Below, in pieces: positions 8,114-15,653 of a stretch of DNA of 42,235 nt. The notes below the pieces were generated by a model that was not told the DNA's origin, did no database searches, and worked only from the letters and a program-made list of their open reading frames with translations. Source of the DNA: CAYSAA01 sp964428905 (GTDB lineage Bacteria; Atribacterota; Phoenicimicrobiia; Phoenicimicrobiales; Stramentimicrobiaceae); assembly GCA_964428905.1 (NCBI GenBank), contig CAYSAA010000194.1, forward strand, positions 1 through 42,235, read 5' to 3'. Position 1 is the first letter of the stretch, and each line of letters opens with the position of its first letter. A program made the translations under genes and the position numbers.

Positions 8114-8611
8114 AGTCATCAGTAACAAGTAATTAGTAATGGGTAATAATTAACAGTAAATGAAAATATCTCATTAGCAGAAATGGTTAGTAATGAACAA
8201 AGAAATAAGGAATCATAAAGATCTGGAAGTTTGGAAGAAAAGCGTGGATTTGGTTAGTAATACTTATAAAATAACTGAATCTTTCCCCGATAAAGAAATT
8301 TATGGTTTAACAAATCAGATAAGAAGATCGGCTGTTTCTGTACCTTCCAATATTGCTGAGGGGGCTGCTAGAAGTTCTAAAAAAGAATTTATTCAATTTT
8401 TGTATATTGCTTTAGGTTCATTAGCTGAACTCGAAACACAAATGATTATTGCCAGCAGGTTAGGATATTTAAATAATTTAGATACTTTATTAAATGATCT
8501 TCAATTAATACAAAGATTGGTAAATGGATTAATATAAGATTTGAAGGAATAATATCAAACCAGATGTACACAGATTCTTAGCTTATTACTTATTACTCAT
8601 CACTTATTACT
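8114..8611. mobile_element. heptamer-armed element carrying a four-helix-bundle gene (element 2)
   Basis: Five 7-bp units start five bases after the gnd stop codon (8114-8148: AGTCATC, AGTAACA, AGTAATT, AGTAATG, GGTAATA). Four units in the opposite orientation end just before larA (8584-8611: TATTACT, TATTACT, CATCACT, TATTACT). Between these arms is a single small gene of the S23/four-helix-bundle family. The right 31 bases (8581-8611) match the right end of element 3 (11416-11446) at 28 positions. A 13-base stretch of the left arm (8118-8130) recurs exactly at 11295-11307. This supports a common origin and suggests that the unit moves or spreads as a whole. No target duplication could be defined by eye. 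Confidence 0.6.
8193..8537 (+). CDS. four-helix bundle protein, S23 / 23S rRNA-intervening-sequence family
   Basis: This 114-residue protein has the full family pattern. The N-terminus reads H-K-D-L-E-V-W-K-K-S, followed by Y-G-L-T-N-Q-I-R-R-S-A-V-S-V-P-S-N-I-A-E-G and then S-L-A-E-L-E-T-Q near residue 90. The fold is a four-helix bundle, structurally related to Avd, the accessory protein of diversity-generating retroelements. Its biochemical role is not established; members are known from 23S rRNA intervening sequences and as solitary genes. Here it is not inside an rRNA gene but lies between arms of 7-bp repeats. The ATG falls inside a heptamer-like string (TTAGTAATG), and I see no convincing Shine-Dalgarno before it. 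The family call is confident and function is open. Confidence 0.9.
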   Translation: MNKEIRNHKDLEVWKKSVDLVSNTYKITESFPDKEIYGLTNQIRRSAVSVPSNIAEGAARSSKKEFIQFLYIALGSLAELETQMIIASRLGYLNNLDTLLNDLQLIQRLVNGLI

Positions 8612-8628
8612 TATAAAGGGGGAATATT

Positions 8629-9930
8629 ATGTTATCAATAGAAGATATTCAAGGAGAATTAACAGATAAACAACTGAATGAAATCGTGGTACAAACCCTG
8701 AAAGATTTTCATCAGGTGAAGAAAGTCTTACTGATTCATTCGGATTATACTCGGGTTGATTTTACGGATCGTCTGGTTCCTTTAATTTATCATGAATTAA
8801 AAAAGAAACATATGATTGAAATTGACAGTCTTAATGCCGGCGGAACTCATCGAAAAATGACAGAACAGGAGATAATAACCAAGTTAGGATTAAAAAATGG
8901 CCTGGTTTTTGATCATTTATACAATCATCAATTTGATCATCCCGAACAGTTGGTTAAAGTCGGTGAGATTGATGCCTCTTTTGTTTCCAATCAGACTAAA
9001 AATGAATTAAATCAATCTATTCCAGCTATTGTTAATCGTTTAATTATTCAGGATTATGATTTGATTATTACCATAAGTGGCACTTCTCCTCATGAAGCAG
9101 CTGGATACGCCGGTGGATTAAAAGTTTTTGTACCGGGTATCTCCGGGCCGGAAGTGATTGACTTGTTTCACTGGGCAGCTGTGCTAGTTGGTATTCCTGA
9201 TATCATTGGTTCAGTTGATAATCCGGCTAGAAGAGTCATTAATAAAGGTTCTTCTTATATTTTTAAAACGATAAAAGCACCTGTTATTTCCTTCAATATG
9301 GTTTTTGAGGAAGGTGAAAAAAATAAAATTATTCCCAAAGGATTGTATACAGGAGTAGATTTTGAAGGTTTTATTAAAGCTTATGAGGCAGCTGCCAAAG
9401 CAAGTTCCCAAATTCATGTTGTTTATATCGATCAACCTATAGAAAAGGCAGTTCAAGTGCTTGATTCATGTTATGATGAGGTATGGACTGCCGGTAAGGG
9501 TTCTTATAAATTGCAATATCCTGGTGTCATGGCCAGGGGAGGTGAAATTATTATCTATGCTCCCCATATTCATTGTTTCCATTCTCAAGAAGAGATGGAC
9601 AAGAGTATAAAAAATTTAGGTTATCATTGTAAAGAATATGTATATAAGTATATAGAAGAGCATCCGGATATTTCCCGTAATGTTGCTGCCCATGTTATTA
9701 ATGTCAGGGGTCCAGGGAAATATAACCCAAAGATAGGAGAAGAAAATTTTGATTTTCAGGTAACCTTAGCCACTGGAGTGCCGGCAAGGGTTTGTTATGA
9801 TGTCGGACTGGGTTATCGGGATCCTGATTCCATTCGCAAGGAAGATTTTATGGGATCCGACAAACTATGGATTGAACATGGGGGGAAATATCTCTATAAA
9901 TTAAGAAAGAAAGAATCAGAAAATACATAA
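8629..9930 (+). CDS. LarA-family nickel-pincer racemase/epimerase, possibly D-gluconate 2-epimerase
   Basis: This 433-residue protein has the length and motifs of the lactate racemase LarA superfamily. The N-terminal D-Y-T-R-V-D-F-T segment is near residue 39, with A-G-G-T-H-R-K-M-T-E at 70-79. H-E-A-A-G-Y-A-G-G-L-K-V starts at 155, where Lys165 would anchor the nickel-pincer nucleotide; His155 and His181 are the likely acid-base and nickel ligands. Superfamily members are known to act on lactate, malate, hydroxyglutarate and, in two tested enzymes, on D-gluconate at C2. Neighbours are gnd and, further upstream, a fructuronate reductase that makes D-mannonate, the C2 epimer of gluconate, so gluconate/mannonate epimerase is a reasonable inference. 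The cofactor makers LarB, LarC and LarE are not in the window. AAAGGGGG precedes the ATG. Confidence 0.8.
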   Translation: MLSIEDIQGELTDKQLNEIVVQTLKDFHQVKKVLLIHSDYTRVDFTDRLVPLIYHELKKKHMIEIDSLNAGGTHRKMTEQEIITKLGLKNGLVFDHLYNHQFDHPEQLVKVGEIDASFVSNQTKNELNQSIPAIVNRLIIQDYDLIITISGTSPHEAAGYAGGLKVFVPGISGPEVIDLFHWAAVLVGIPDIIGSVDNPARRVINKGSSYIFKTIKAPVISFNMVFEEGEKNKIIPKGLYTGVDFEGFIKAYEAAAKASSQIHVVYIDQPIEKAVQVLDSCYDEVWTAGKGSYKLQYPGVMARGGEIIIYAPHIHCFHSQEEMDKSIKNLGYHCKEYVYKYIEEHPDISRNVAAHVINVRGPGKYNPKIGEENFDFQVTLATGVPARVCYDVGLGYRDPDSIRKEDFMGSDKLWIEHGGKYLYKLRKKESENT

Positions 9931-9978
9931 TTGTTAATTATTCTACTCTTTAAAATTTTTGAAAGAGGAGGAAACAAA

Positions 9979-11295
9979 ATGAGGAATGCCGTTATTGCCC
10001 AATCGGGTGGACCTACCTCAGTAATTAACAGCACTATAAAAGGTGCTATCGATGTACTAATGAAATCAGACCAGGTAGGAAGTATCCTGGGTGCCAAAAT
10101 GGGAATTTTGGGTGTATTGAAAGACGAATTCATTGACATTTCAGCACAGGACAAACATGAAATTGACTTATTATCACAGACACCTTCGGCAGGTGTATTG
10201 GGGAGTTGTCGCTATAAAATAAAAAGTGATGAAGATCTAAACCGAATTGTGGAAGTTTTTAAGAAGCAAAAAGTTGGTTATTTTTTCTACTGCGGGGGCA
10301 ATGACTCCATGGATACTGCTCATAAAGTAAGCAAAGTGGCACAGGAACAGGGATTAGATCTGATTGCTATTGGTATGCCTAAAACGATTGATAATGATGT
10401 GGGAGGCACTTTACAGTCTGACGGAACCTTTGCTATTTGTGATCATGACCCTGGGTATGGTAGTGTTGCCAGAAATTTAGCTATTAATATCCTGGAGGCA
10501 AATGAAGAAAACAAGGCTAGCTATACCAGTGATCCGGTTTTGGTTATTACAGTTATGGGGAGAAAAATTGGATTTATTCCTGCTGCAGCCCGATTGGCAG
10601 ACCCAAAGAGGGAAATGCCCTTACAAATATTTTTACCTGAAGCTCTTTCTAAAGATGATTTTCAGGCTAATTTAGCATTCATTACAAAAAAAGTAAACAA
10701 AGAGTTAAAAGAATCTGGTCGTTGTATGGTAGTTATTGGAGAAGGGGTTAATCTAGGTGATTTATATATAGTAAAAGATAGTTTTGGTCATGCTCAGTTT
10801 AGTGCCAGTGGCCTTACAGTAGGAAAGCTACTCATAAATTATCTAAACGGTCAGGACAGAAAAAATGAACAGGGGAGAGCTAAGAGCCGTTTGATTGTCC
10901 CTGGTATTGCCCGCTCAGAAAATCCAGGCACTCGACAGAGACGAGAGATTGCCTACGTTTCGGAAGTTGACCGGGAAGAGGCCTACCAGGTTGGTGCTTA
11001 TTCTGCCAGGCTGGCATTATGCGGCCAAGATGGTTACATGTCAACAATTATCAGGGATCCCGGAGATGACTACAAGGTAAAGTTTGATAAGGTACCCTTA
11101 GAAGTTGTTGCCAATTCGGAGCGAGAATTTCCCAGAGAATGGATTACTGCCGACAAGGCTGATGTAACAGATGACTTTGTTCACTGGGCTATGCCTTTAA
11201 TCGGTGGCTCTCTTCCTGAGTTTACCAGGTTTAAAGATATTTACCTTCCCCCAAAATGTGGTGAATACGTACCCACGGAATATAAAAATAAGTAA
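9979..11295 (+). CDS. pfp: pyrophosphate-dependent 6-phosphofructokinase
   Basis: The ATG at 9979 is chosen because GAGGAGGAAA lies just upstream and the protein then begins with the conserved strand leading into Q-S-G-G-P-T-S; the in-frame codon at 9931 would add an unrelated tail. The 438-residue enzyme interconverts fructose 6-phosphate and fructose 1,6-bisphosphate. Motifs that favour pyrophosphate over ATP are C-G-G-N-D-S in place of G-G-D-G-T, and M-P-K-T-I-D-N-D with Lys in the position that discriminates donors. P-G-Y-G-S-V-A and M-G-R-K-I-G-F are also family marks. The stop codon lies inside the first heptamer of element 3. A reversible PPi enzyme fits a fermenter and links the pentose phosphate products of this region to glycolysis. 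Confidence 0.88.
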   Translation: MRNAVIAQSGGPTSVINSTIKGAIDVLMKSDQVGSILGAKMGILGVLKDEFIDISAQDKHEIDLLSQTPSAGVLGSCRYKIKSDEDLNRIVEVFKKQKVGYFFYCGGNDSMDTAHKVSKVAQEQGLDLIAIGMPKTIDNDVGGTLQSDGTFAICDHDPGYGSVARNLAINILEANEENKASYTSDPVLVITVMGRKIGFIPAAARLADPKREMPLQIFLPEALSKDDFQANLAFITKKVNKELKESGRCMVVIGEGVNLGDLYIVKDSFGHAQFSASGLTVGKLLINYLNGQDRKNEQGRAKSRLIVPGIARSENPGTRQRREIAYVSEVDREEAYQVGAYSARLALCGQDGYMSTIIRDPGDDYKVKFDKVPLEVVANSEREFPREWITADKADVTDDFVHWAMPLIGGSLPEFTRFKDIYLPPKCGEYVPTEYKNK

Positions 11296-11446
11296 TCAGT
11301 AACAAGTGATAGTCCAAATATAGTGATAAGTAACAAGTAATAAGTAATTATTGATAAGCAAGAATAGTTTTCAGTTTTCGGTTACCAGTTTACAGTTGAA
11401 TTTCAAATCATAACTGCTTATTATTAAGTACTCATCACTTATTACT
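11291..11446. mobile_element. gene-less heptamer-armed element (element 3), relative of element 2
   Basis: Left units run from 11291: AGTAATC, AGTAACA, AGTGATA, a 10-bp break, then AGTGATA, AGTAACA, AGTAATA, AGTAATT to 11349. A different period-7 block follows at 11365-11399 (TAGTTTT, CAGTTTT, CGGTTAC, CAGTTTA, CAGTTGA). The right arm at 11416-11446 is in inverted orientation and agrees with the right end of element 2 at 28 of 31 bases, including 18 in a row. There is no gene between the arms. It looks like an internally deleted or non-autonomous copy of the four-helix-bundle element. It overlaps the stop codon of the pfp gene and fills the gap to the HAD gene. Confidence 0.6.
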
Positions 11447-11470
11447 CTATTTAAAAAAAGGAGAAAATAA

Positions 11471-12514
11471 ATGGCTTTACCAAGATTAACACAAGAACAG
11501 ATTAAAGAAGATGCGGAACAGCAGTTAAGAGGTTTTAAAAAGACCAAGGATTACTTGATTGCCATAGATACAGACGGCTGTATCACTGATAATATGAATG
11601 GTAAGCAGATGCTTATCTTCCACCCCCATTTCATGGAATTCTATCAATTGTGGGGTATTGAATCTTATTTTAGAGAGGTAGCAGAATATTATAACCTATT
11701 TTCAGTCGATCGCGGTTGTAATCGTTTTATTGCCATCCAGTTTACTCTCAATGCTTTGCAAAAAAGAAAAGATGTACAAAGTGTATTAGAACAGAAAAAT
11801 ATTGCATTGCCGGACAGTAAATCATTAGATGCCTATATTCAATTTGCCGAAGAGAATAAACTTGGTCTGGGTAATCCCAGCCTGGAGAAATTCATTGACA
11901 ATGATTCACATAATTTTGCTTTATACAAATTACTGGGTTGGAGTGAAGCCGTAAATCGAACTTTTCCCTATATTTCTGCCAAAATACCGCCTTTTGATGG
12001 TGTAAAAGAATCTCTGGCACTCATGGCGAAATATGCAGATGTCCTGGTGGTATCAAAAACACCTTATGAAGACCTGGCAAATTACTGGGAAGCTCAGGGC
12101 ATAGCTCAATATGTGCAGATGATTGCCGGACAGGAAATGGGTTCCAAGGGCCATCATATTGAGGTGGCTAAAAAAGCCGGTCATTATCAGGATGATCAGG
12201 TATTGATGCTGGGAGACGGGAATGGTGATTTAAAGGCTGTGAAAGCCAATAAGGGACTTTTTTATCCAGTTTCTCCGGGATATGAACAGGAATCCTGGAA
12301 TCGTTTTTCCAAAGCTCTGGACCATTTTATTCAACAAAGCTACCGGGGAGAATTCGAGAATAAGCTACTTGAAGAATTCGAACAGGTATTGTTAACTATG
12401 CCATCCTGGGAGGAAAGTGATTATAATCATATTTCGTCTTATCAGGAAAAACAGGAAATCAGAAAAGGTTTGTATCAGAGATTTAATCCAGAAGGGCAAT
12501 TGCTTATATTATAG
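11471..12514 (+). CDS. HAD-superfamily hydrolase, probable sugar phosphatase
   Basis: This 347-residue protein has the core motifs of the haloacid dehalogenase superfamily. The nucleophile loop is D-T-D-G with Asp33 and Asp35. A motif II Ser lies in V-V-S-K-T-P near residue 197, and a motif III Lys in G-S-K-G-H. The acidic loop is G-D-G-N-G-D near residue 247, which holds magnesium. A helical cap of about 120 residues separates motif I from motif II and would set the substrate. Its position between PPi-phosphofructokinase and the split transketolase suggests a sugar or sugar-phosphate substrate, but none can be named. An AAAGGAG sequence precedes the ATG. It is 116 bp from the next gene and probably in the same unit. 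Confidence 0.75.
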   Translation: MALPRLTQEQIKEDAEQQLRGFKKTKDYLIAIDTDGCITDNMNGKQMLIFHPHFMEFYQLWGIESYFREVAEYYNLFSVDRGCNRFIAIQFTLNALQKRKDVQSVLEQKNIALPDSKSLDAYIQFAEENKLGLGNPSLEKFIDNDSHNFALYKLLGWSEAVNRTFPYISAKIPPFDGVKESLALMAKYADVLVVSKTPYEDLANYWEAQGIAQYVQMIAGQEMGSKGHHIEVAKKAGHYQDDQVLMLGDGNGDLKAVKANKGLFYPVSPGYEQESWNRFSKALDHFIQQSYRGEFENKLLEEFEQVLLTMPSWEESDYNHISSYQEKQEIRKGLYQRFNPEGQLLIL

Positions 12515-12630
12515 AATTAGAAATGAGAACGGTTAATATATTCTTAAAGTATTGATTTAAATTTTGAGAACTGATAAAAATAGCATGATATGATTTAAAA
12601 GATTCTAATGGTTTCTAATGGGAGGAAGCA

Positions 12631-13509
12631 ATGGTAGAGAAAAAAATAACTGATATTGAAGAATTATCAAAGATTGCCAGAGAAATCAGGATTAAAGTGG
12701 TAGAGATGATTGGTCATTCTGGTTTTGGTCATGCCGGAGGATCCATGTCTATGACAGAATTAGTTACTGTTCTTTATTTTAATGAGTTAAACATTCATCC
12801 AGAAGTACCTGATTGGGAAGATCGAGATCGGTTTGTGCTATCCAAAGGTCATGCTTGTCCGGCGTTATATGCCATTTTAGCCAAGAGGGGATTTTTTGAT
12901 GAAAAACTCTTATTAACTCTGGATACCGTTGATAGTATTCTTCAGTGCCATCCCGATATGAAAATATGTCCGGGAATTGATATGAGTACAGGTGCCCTGG
13001 GGCAGGGGCTTTCTGCTGCAGCAGGTATGGCCCTTGGTGCAAAATTAAGAGGGAAAAAATTTCGCATATATTGTATGGTAGGTGACGGAGAGATGATGGA
13101 AGGCCAGGTTTGGGAGGCAATCATGAGTGCGAGTAAATTTCAGCTTGATAATTTAGTAGTTATCGTTGATTATAATAAATTAGCTCTTTCAGGTAAAGTT
13201 AGTGAAGTCATGCCCTTAGAACCCCTTGGTGCTAAATGGCATTCTTTTAACTGGAAAGTTTTAGAAATTAATGGTCACGATTTAGGCCAAATCAGGGAAG
13301 CATTTGATGAAGCAAAGACTGTAAAAGGACAACCTACAGTTATTATTGCCCATACTGTCAAAGGGAAAGGGATATCTTTCTATGAAAATTGGGTAAATTG
13401 TCATGCTGTTACTATGAGCTATGAAGAAGTTTCTCGGGCTTTACAGGATTTAGAGTGTAATAGTGAAAGGATTAAGAATATTATTGAACAAATGAAGGAG
13501 GGAAATTAA
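12631..13509 (+). CDS. tktA: transketolase, N-terminal (thiamine diphosphate-binding) subunit
   Basis: This 292-residue protein is the first half of a transketolase encoded as two polypeptides, a form common in archaea and many anaerobes. The enzyme transfers two-carbon units between sugar phosphates in the non-oxidative pentose phosphate pathway. Visible motifs are G-H-A-G-G-S-M-S near residue 33, K-G-H-A-C-P-A near residue 72, and the ThDP-binding G-D-G-E-M-M-E-G-Q leading to V-D-Y-N-K. GGGAGG lies before the ATG. The stop abuts the start of the C-terminal subunit without a gap, so translation is probably coupled. Two-subunit transketolases of other specificity, such as the apulose phosphate enzyme, have the same layout, so substrate range is not certain. 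Confidence 0.88.
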   Translation: MVEKKITDIEELSKIAREIRIKVVEMIGHSGFGHAGGSMSMTELVTVLYFNELNIHPEVPDWEDRDRFVLSKGHACPALYAILAKRGFFDEKLLLTLDTVDSILQCHPDMKICPGIDMSTGALGQGLSAAAGMALGAKLRGKKFRIYCMVGDGEMMEGQVWEAIMSASKFQLDNLVVIVDYNKLALSGKVSEVMPLEPLGAKWHSFNWKVLEINGHDLGQIREAFDEAKTVKGQPTVIIAHTVKGKGISFYENWVNCHAVTMSYEEVSRALQDLECNSERIKNIIEQMKEGN

Positions 13510-14448
13510 ATGCCAGCAAAAATTGCACCTCGCGTGGCTTTAGGAGAAACTTTAATTGAATTGGGCAAAGAGAAGTCAGATTTAGTGGTTTTAGATGCTG
13601 ATATTGTACCATCGGCAAAAATTGAACAGTTTAAAACACTTTTTCCTACACAATTTATTGAGATGGGTATTTCTGAACAAAATATGATTGGGTTTGCTGC
13701 TGGTTTGAGTACAGTTGGTTTCATTCCTTTTGCCATTACCTTCTGTGTTTTTGCTTCACGTAGAGCATGTGATCAGGTCACAGTGTCAGTTGCCTATCCT
13801 CAGCTAAATGTGACTATCGTGGGAAATTATCCCGGATTATTTGTAGGTATGAATGGAGCCACTCATCAGTCAATGGAAGATATTGCCATTATGCGTTCAA
13901 TTCCAAAGATGTCTGTGGTAGAGCCACTTGATGCTGTAGAGACCAGGGAAGCTGTAAAGTTTGCTTATCAGTATAATGGACCTTTATATTTACGTATTGG
14001 TAGAGACCCGATTACCACTTATCTTCCACAAGATTATCAATTTAAACTGGGCCAGGCTTATGCACTTAGAGAGGGAAAAGATCTAACCATAATTTCTGCA
14101 GGTTATTTAATGGAAGAAGTGATGGAAGTAGCCAGAAATTTGTCCCAAGAAGGCATAGAAACTCGCGTAATCAACATGAGCTCCCTAAAACCCATCGATA
14201 AAGAGGTAATCGTGAGGGCAGCGAAAGAAACAAACAGAATTGTAACTGTGGAAAATCACAATATATTAGGTGGGCTTGGTTCAGCAGTCGCTGAAGTAGT
14301 GACCGAATACCATCCTGTCAGAATAAAACGCATCGGTGTTAACGATGTTTTTGGTAAATCAGGTTCCAATGATGAGATGAAAGAGAAATTTAAATTAACA
14401 ACCAAAGACATATTGGCTGATATTAAGAATTTCATCAAGACATCTTAA
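13510..14448 (+). CDS. tktB: transketolase, C-terminal (pyrimidine-binding) subunit
   Basis: This 312-residue protein is the second half of the split transketolase. It contains the catalytic Glu in E-M-G-I-S-E-Q-N-M near residue 60, the G-A-T-H-Q-S-M-E-D-I segment near 118 that closes the active site, and a C-terminal domain with T-V-E-N-H. Its ATG directly follows the stop of the N-terminal subunit, and its ribosome-binding site (AAGGAGGG) lies within the end of that gene. A hairpin with a T-rich tail follows about 70 bp downstream and probably ends the transcription unit. Together the two subunits would recycle the pentose phosphates made by Gnd into hexose and triose phosphates. Confidence 0.88.
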   Translation: MPAKIAPRVALGETLIELGKEKSDLVVLDADIVPSAKIEQFKTLFPTQFIEMGISEQNMIGFAAGLSTVGFIPFAITFCVFASRRACDQVTVSVAYPQLNVTIVGNYPGLFVGMNGATHQSMEDIAIMRSIPKMSVVEPLDAVETREAVKFAYQYNGPLYLRIGRDPITTYLPQDYQFKLGQAYALREGKDLTIISAGYLMEEVMEVARNLSQEGIETRVINMSSLKPIDKEVIVRAAKETNRIVTVENHNILGGLGSAVAEVVTEYHPVRIKRIGVNDVFGKSGSNDEMKEKFKLTTKDILADIKNFIKTS

Positions 14449-14520
14449 AAATATTATTTAGTTATCATTTTATAAAGATATGATAAATAAAAAAACATTA
14501 AAGCTAATCCTGATAGAATT

Positions 14521-14569
14521 GCTATCACTCAAATGATTGTTCTTAGGTGATAGCTATTTTAATCTTTTA
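14521..14569 (+). terminator. rho-independent terminator after the transketolase genes
   Basis: The arms GCTATCAC (14521-14528) and GTGATAGC (14547-14554) pair perfectly over 8 bp around an 18-nt loop. They are followed by TATTTTAATCTTTT. The stem is short and the loop wide, but it sits where an end is expected, between the transketolase pair and a dehydrogenase gene with its own leader. Confidence 0.55.
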
Positions 14570-14607
14570 CCGAATTGCTTTTAATCTATATATGAAGGAG
14601 GGATTAT

Positions 14608-15627
14608 TTGCAGGCTTTAGTAAAAGTAAAAAAAGGTGTGGGTAATATTGAATTGCGTGATGTCCCGGAACCTTATCCGGAACAGGAACAGGTGAAAATA
14701 CGAGTAAAATGGGCTGGTATATGTGGAACAGATGTTCATATCTATAGAGATGAATATCCTTATAATCCTCCTGTTGTCTTAGGACATGAATTTTCCGGGG
14801 AAGTAACAGAGTGCGGCAAGAATGTTAAAACTTGTAAATTAGGAGATAGGGTAAGTGCCAGGACGTTTATGATTACCTGTGGGCACTGTAGCTATTGTCA
14901 TCAAGGTAGAGACAATCTTTGTTTAGAAAGACAGTCCATTGGTAGTGGTGTAAATGGTGCATTTACAAAATATGTTATCGTACCGGAAAAAAATATTTTT
15001 ATGCTTCCTGAGAATACTAACTACCAGGAAGGTGCCTTATCTGAACCGATTGCATGTTGTGTGCATGCAGTCTTAGAAAGAACACGCATTTCACCCGGAG
15101 AAAAGGTTTTGGTCATTGGTCCCGGTCCCATTGGTTTAATTTCTAGTCAGTTGGCAAAAATATCCGGTGCACATGTATTTATCATGGGTACCAAACAGGA
15201 TCAAGACAGATTAGTATTAGCTAAAAAATTTGGTACTGATGAATTTATTTTTCATGAGCAATTAAAGGAATTCCAGGAGAAGAACCATGATTGGAATTTT
15301 GATGTTATTCTGGAATGTTCCGGGTCCGAGGGGGGTATAAATGCCGGTATTTCCCTAATTAGAAAAGGAGGAAAATATACCCAATTAGGTTTAGTTGGCA
15401 ATACCATAAAATTCCCTGTTGATCAGATGGTTTATAAGGAGATTGAATTTACCGGTTCATTTTCTCATACCTGGTCGGCATGGGAAAAAACCATGCGTCT
15501 TTTGGCAGATCAATCAATTAACCCAAAAGATTTAATATCGCATAAGTTATCTATGAAAGATTGGGAAAAAGGATTTGAACTCATGGAAAAGAAAGAAGGA
15601 ATCAAGATACTTCTAAAACCGGAATAA
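14608..15627 (+). CDS. zinc-dependent medium-chain alcohol/polyol dehydrogenase
   Basis: The start is TTG, supported by AAGGAGGG seven bases upstream and by the conserved start of the fold. The 339-residue enzyme belongs to the zinc MDR family (sorbitol, threonine and butanediol dehydrogenase type) and oxidises a polyol or alcohol with NAD(P). The catalytic zinc ligands are Cys39 and His60 with Glu61. The structural zinc site is complete with Cys91, Cys94, Cys97 and Cys105. The nucleotide loop G-P-G-P-I-G is near residue 171. It is followed after 26 bp by a PfkB kinase gene, which suggests an oxidise-and-phosphorylate route for a sugar alcohol. The exact substrate cannot be read from the sequence. 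Confidence 0.85.
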   Translation: MQALVKVKKGVGNIELRDVPEPYPEQEQVKIRVKWAGICGTDVHIYRDEYPYNPPVVLGHEFSGEVTECGKNVKTCKLGDRVSARTFMITCGHCSYCHQGRDNLCLERQSIGSGVNGAFTKYVIVPEKNIFMLPENTNYQEGALSEPIACCVHAVLERTRISPGEKVLVIGPGPIGLISSQLAKISGAHVFIMGTKQDQDRLVLAKKFGTDEFIFHEQLKEFQEKNHDWNFDVILECSGSEGGINAGISLIRKGGKYTQLGLVGNTIKFPVDQMVYKEIEFTGSFSHTWSAWEKTMRLLADQSINPKDLISHKLSMKDWEKGFELMEKKEGIKILLKPE

Positions 15628-15653
15628 AATAGACATTAGGGCATGAGGGACTT

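Noticed and set aside
8114..8148. Short direct repeats that could suggest a CRISPR array
   Set aside because: The units are 7 bp, degenerate and directly adjacent with no spacers, and no cas genes are present.
12779..13120. 113-codon minus-strand frame
   Set aside because: It lies wholly inside the transketolase N-terminal subunit gene, whose motifs are intact; its translation is a shadow.
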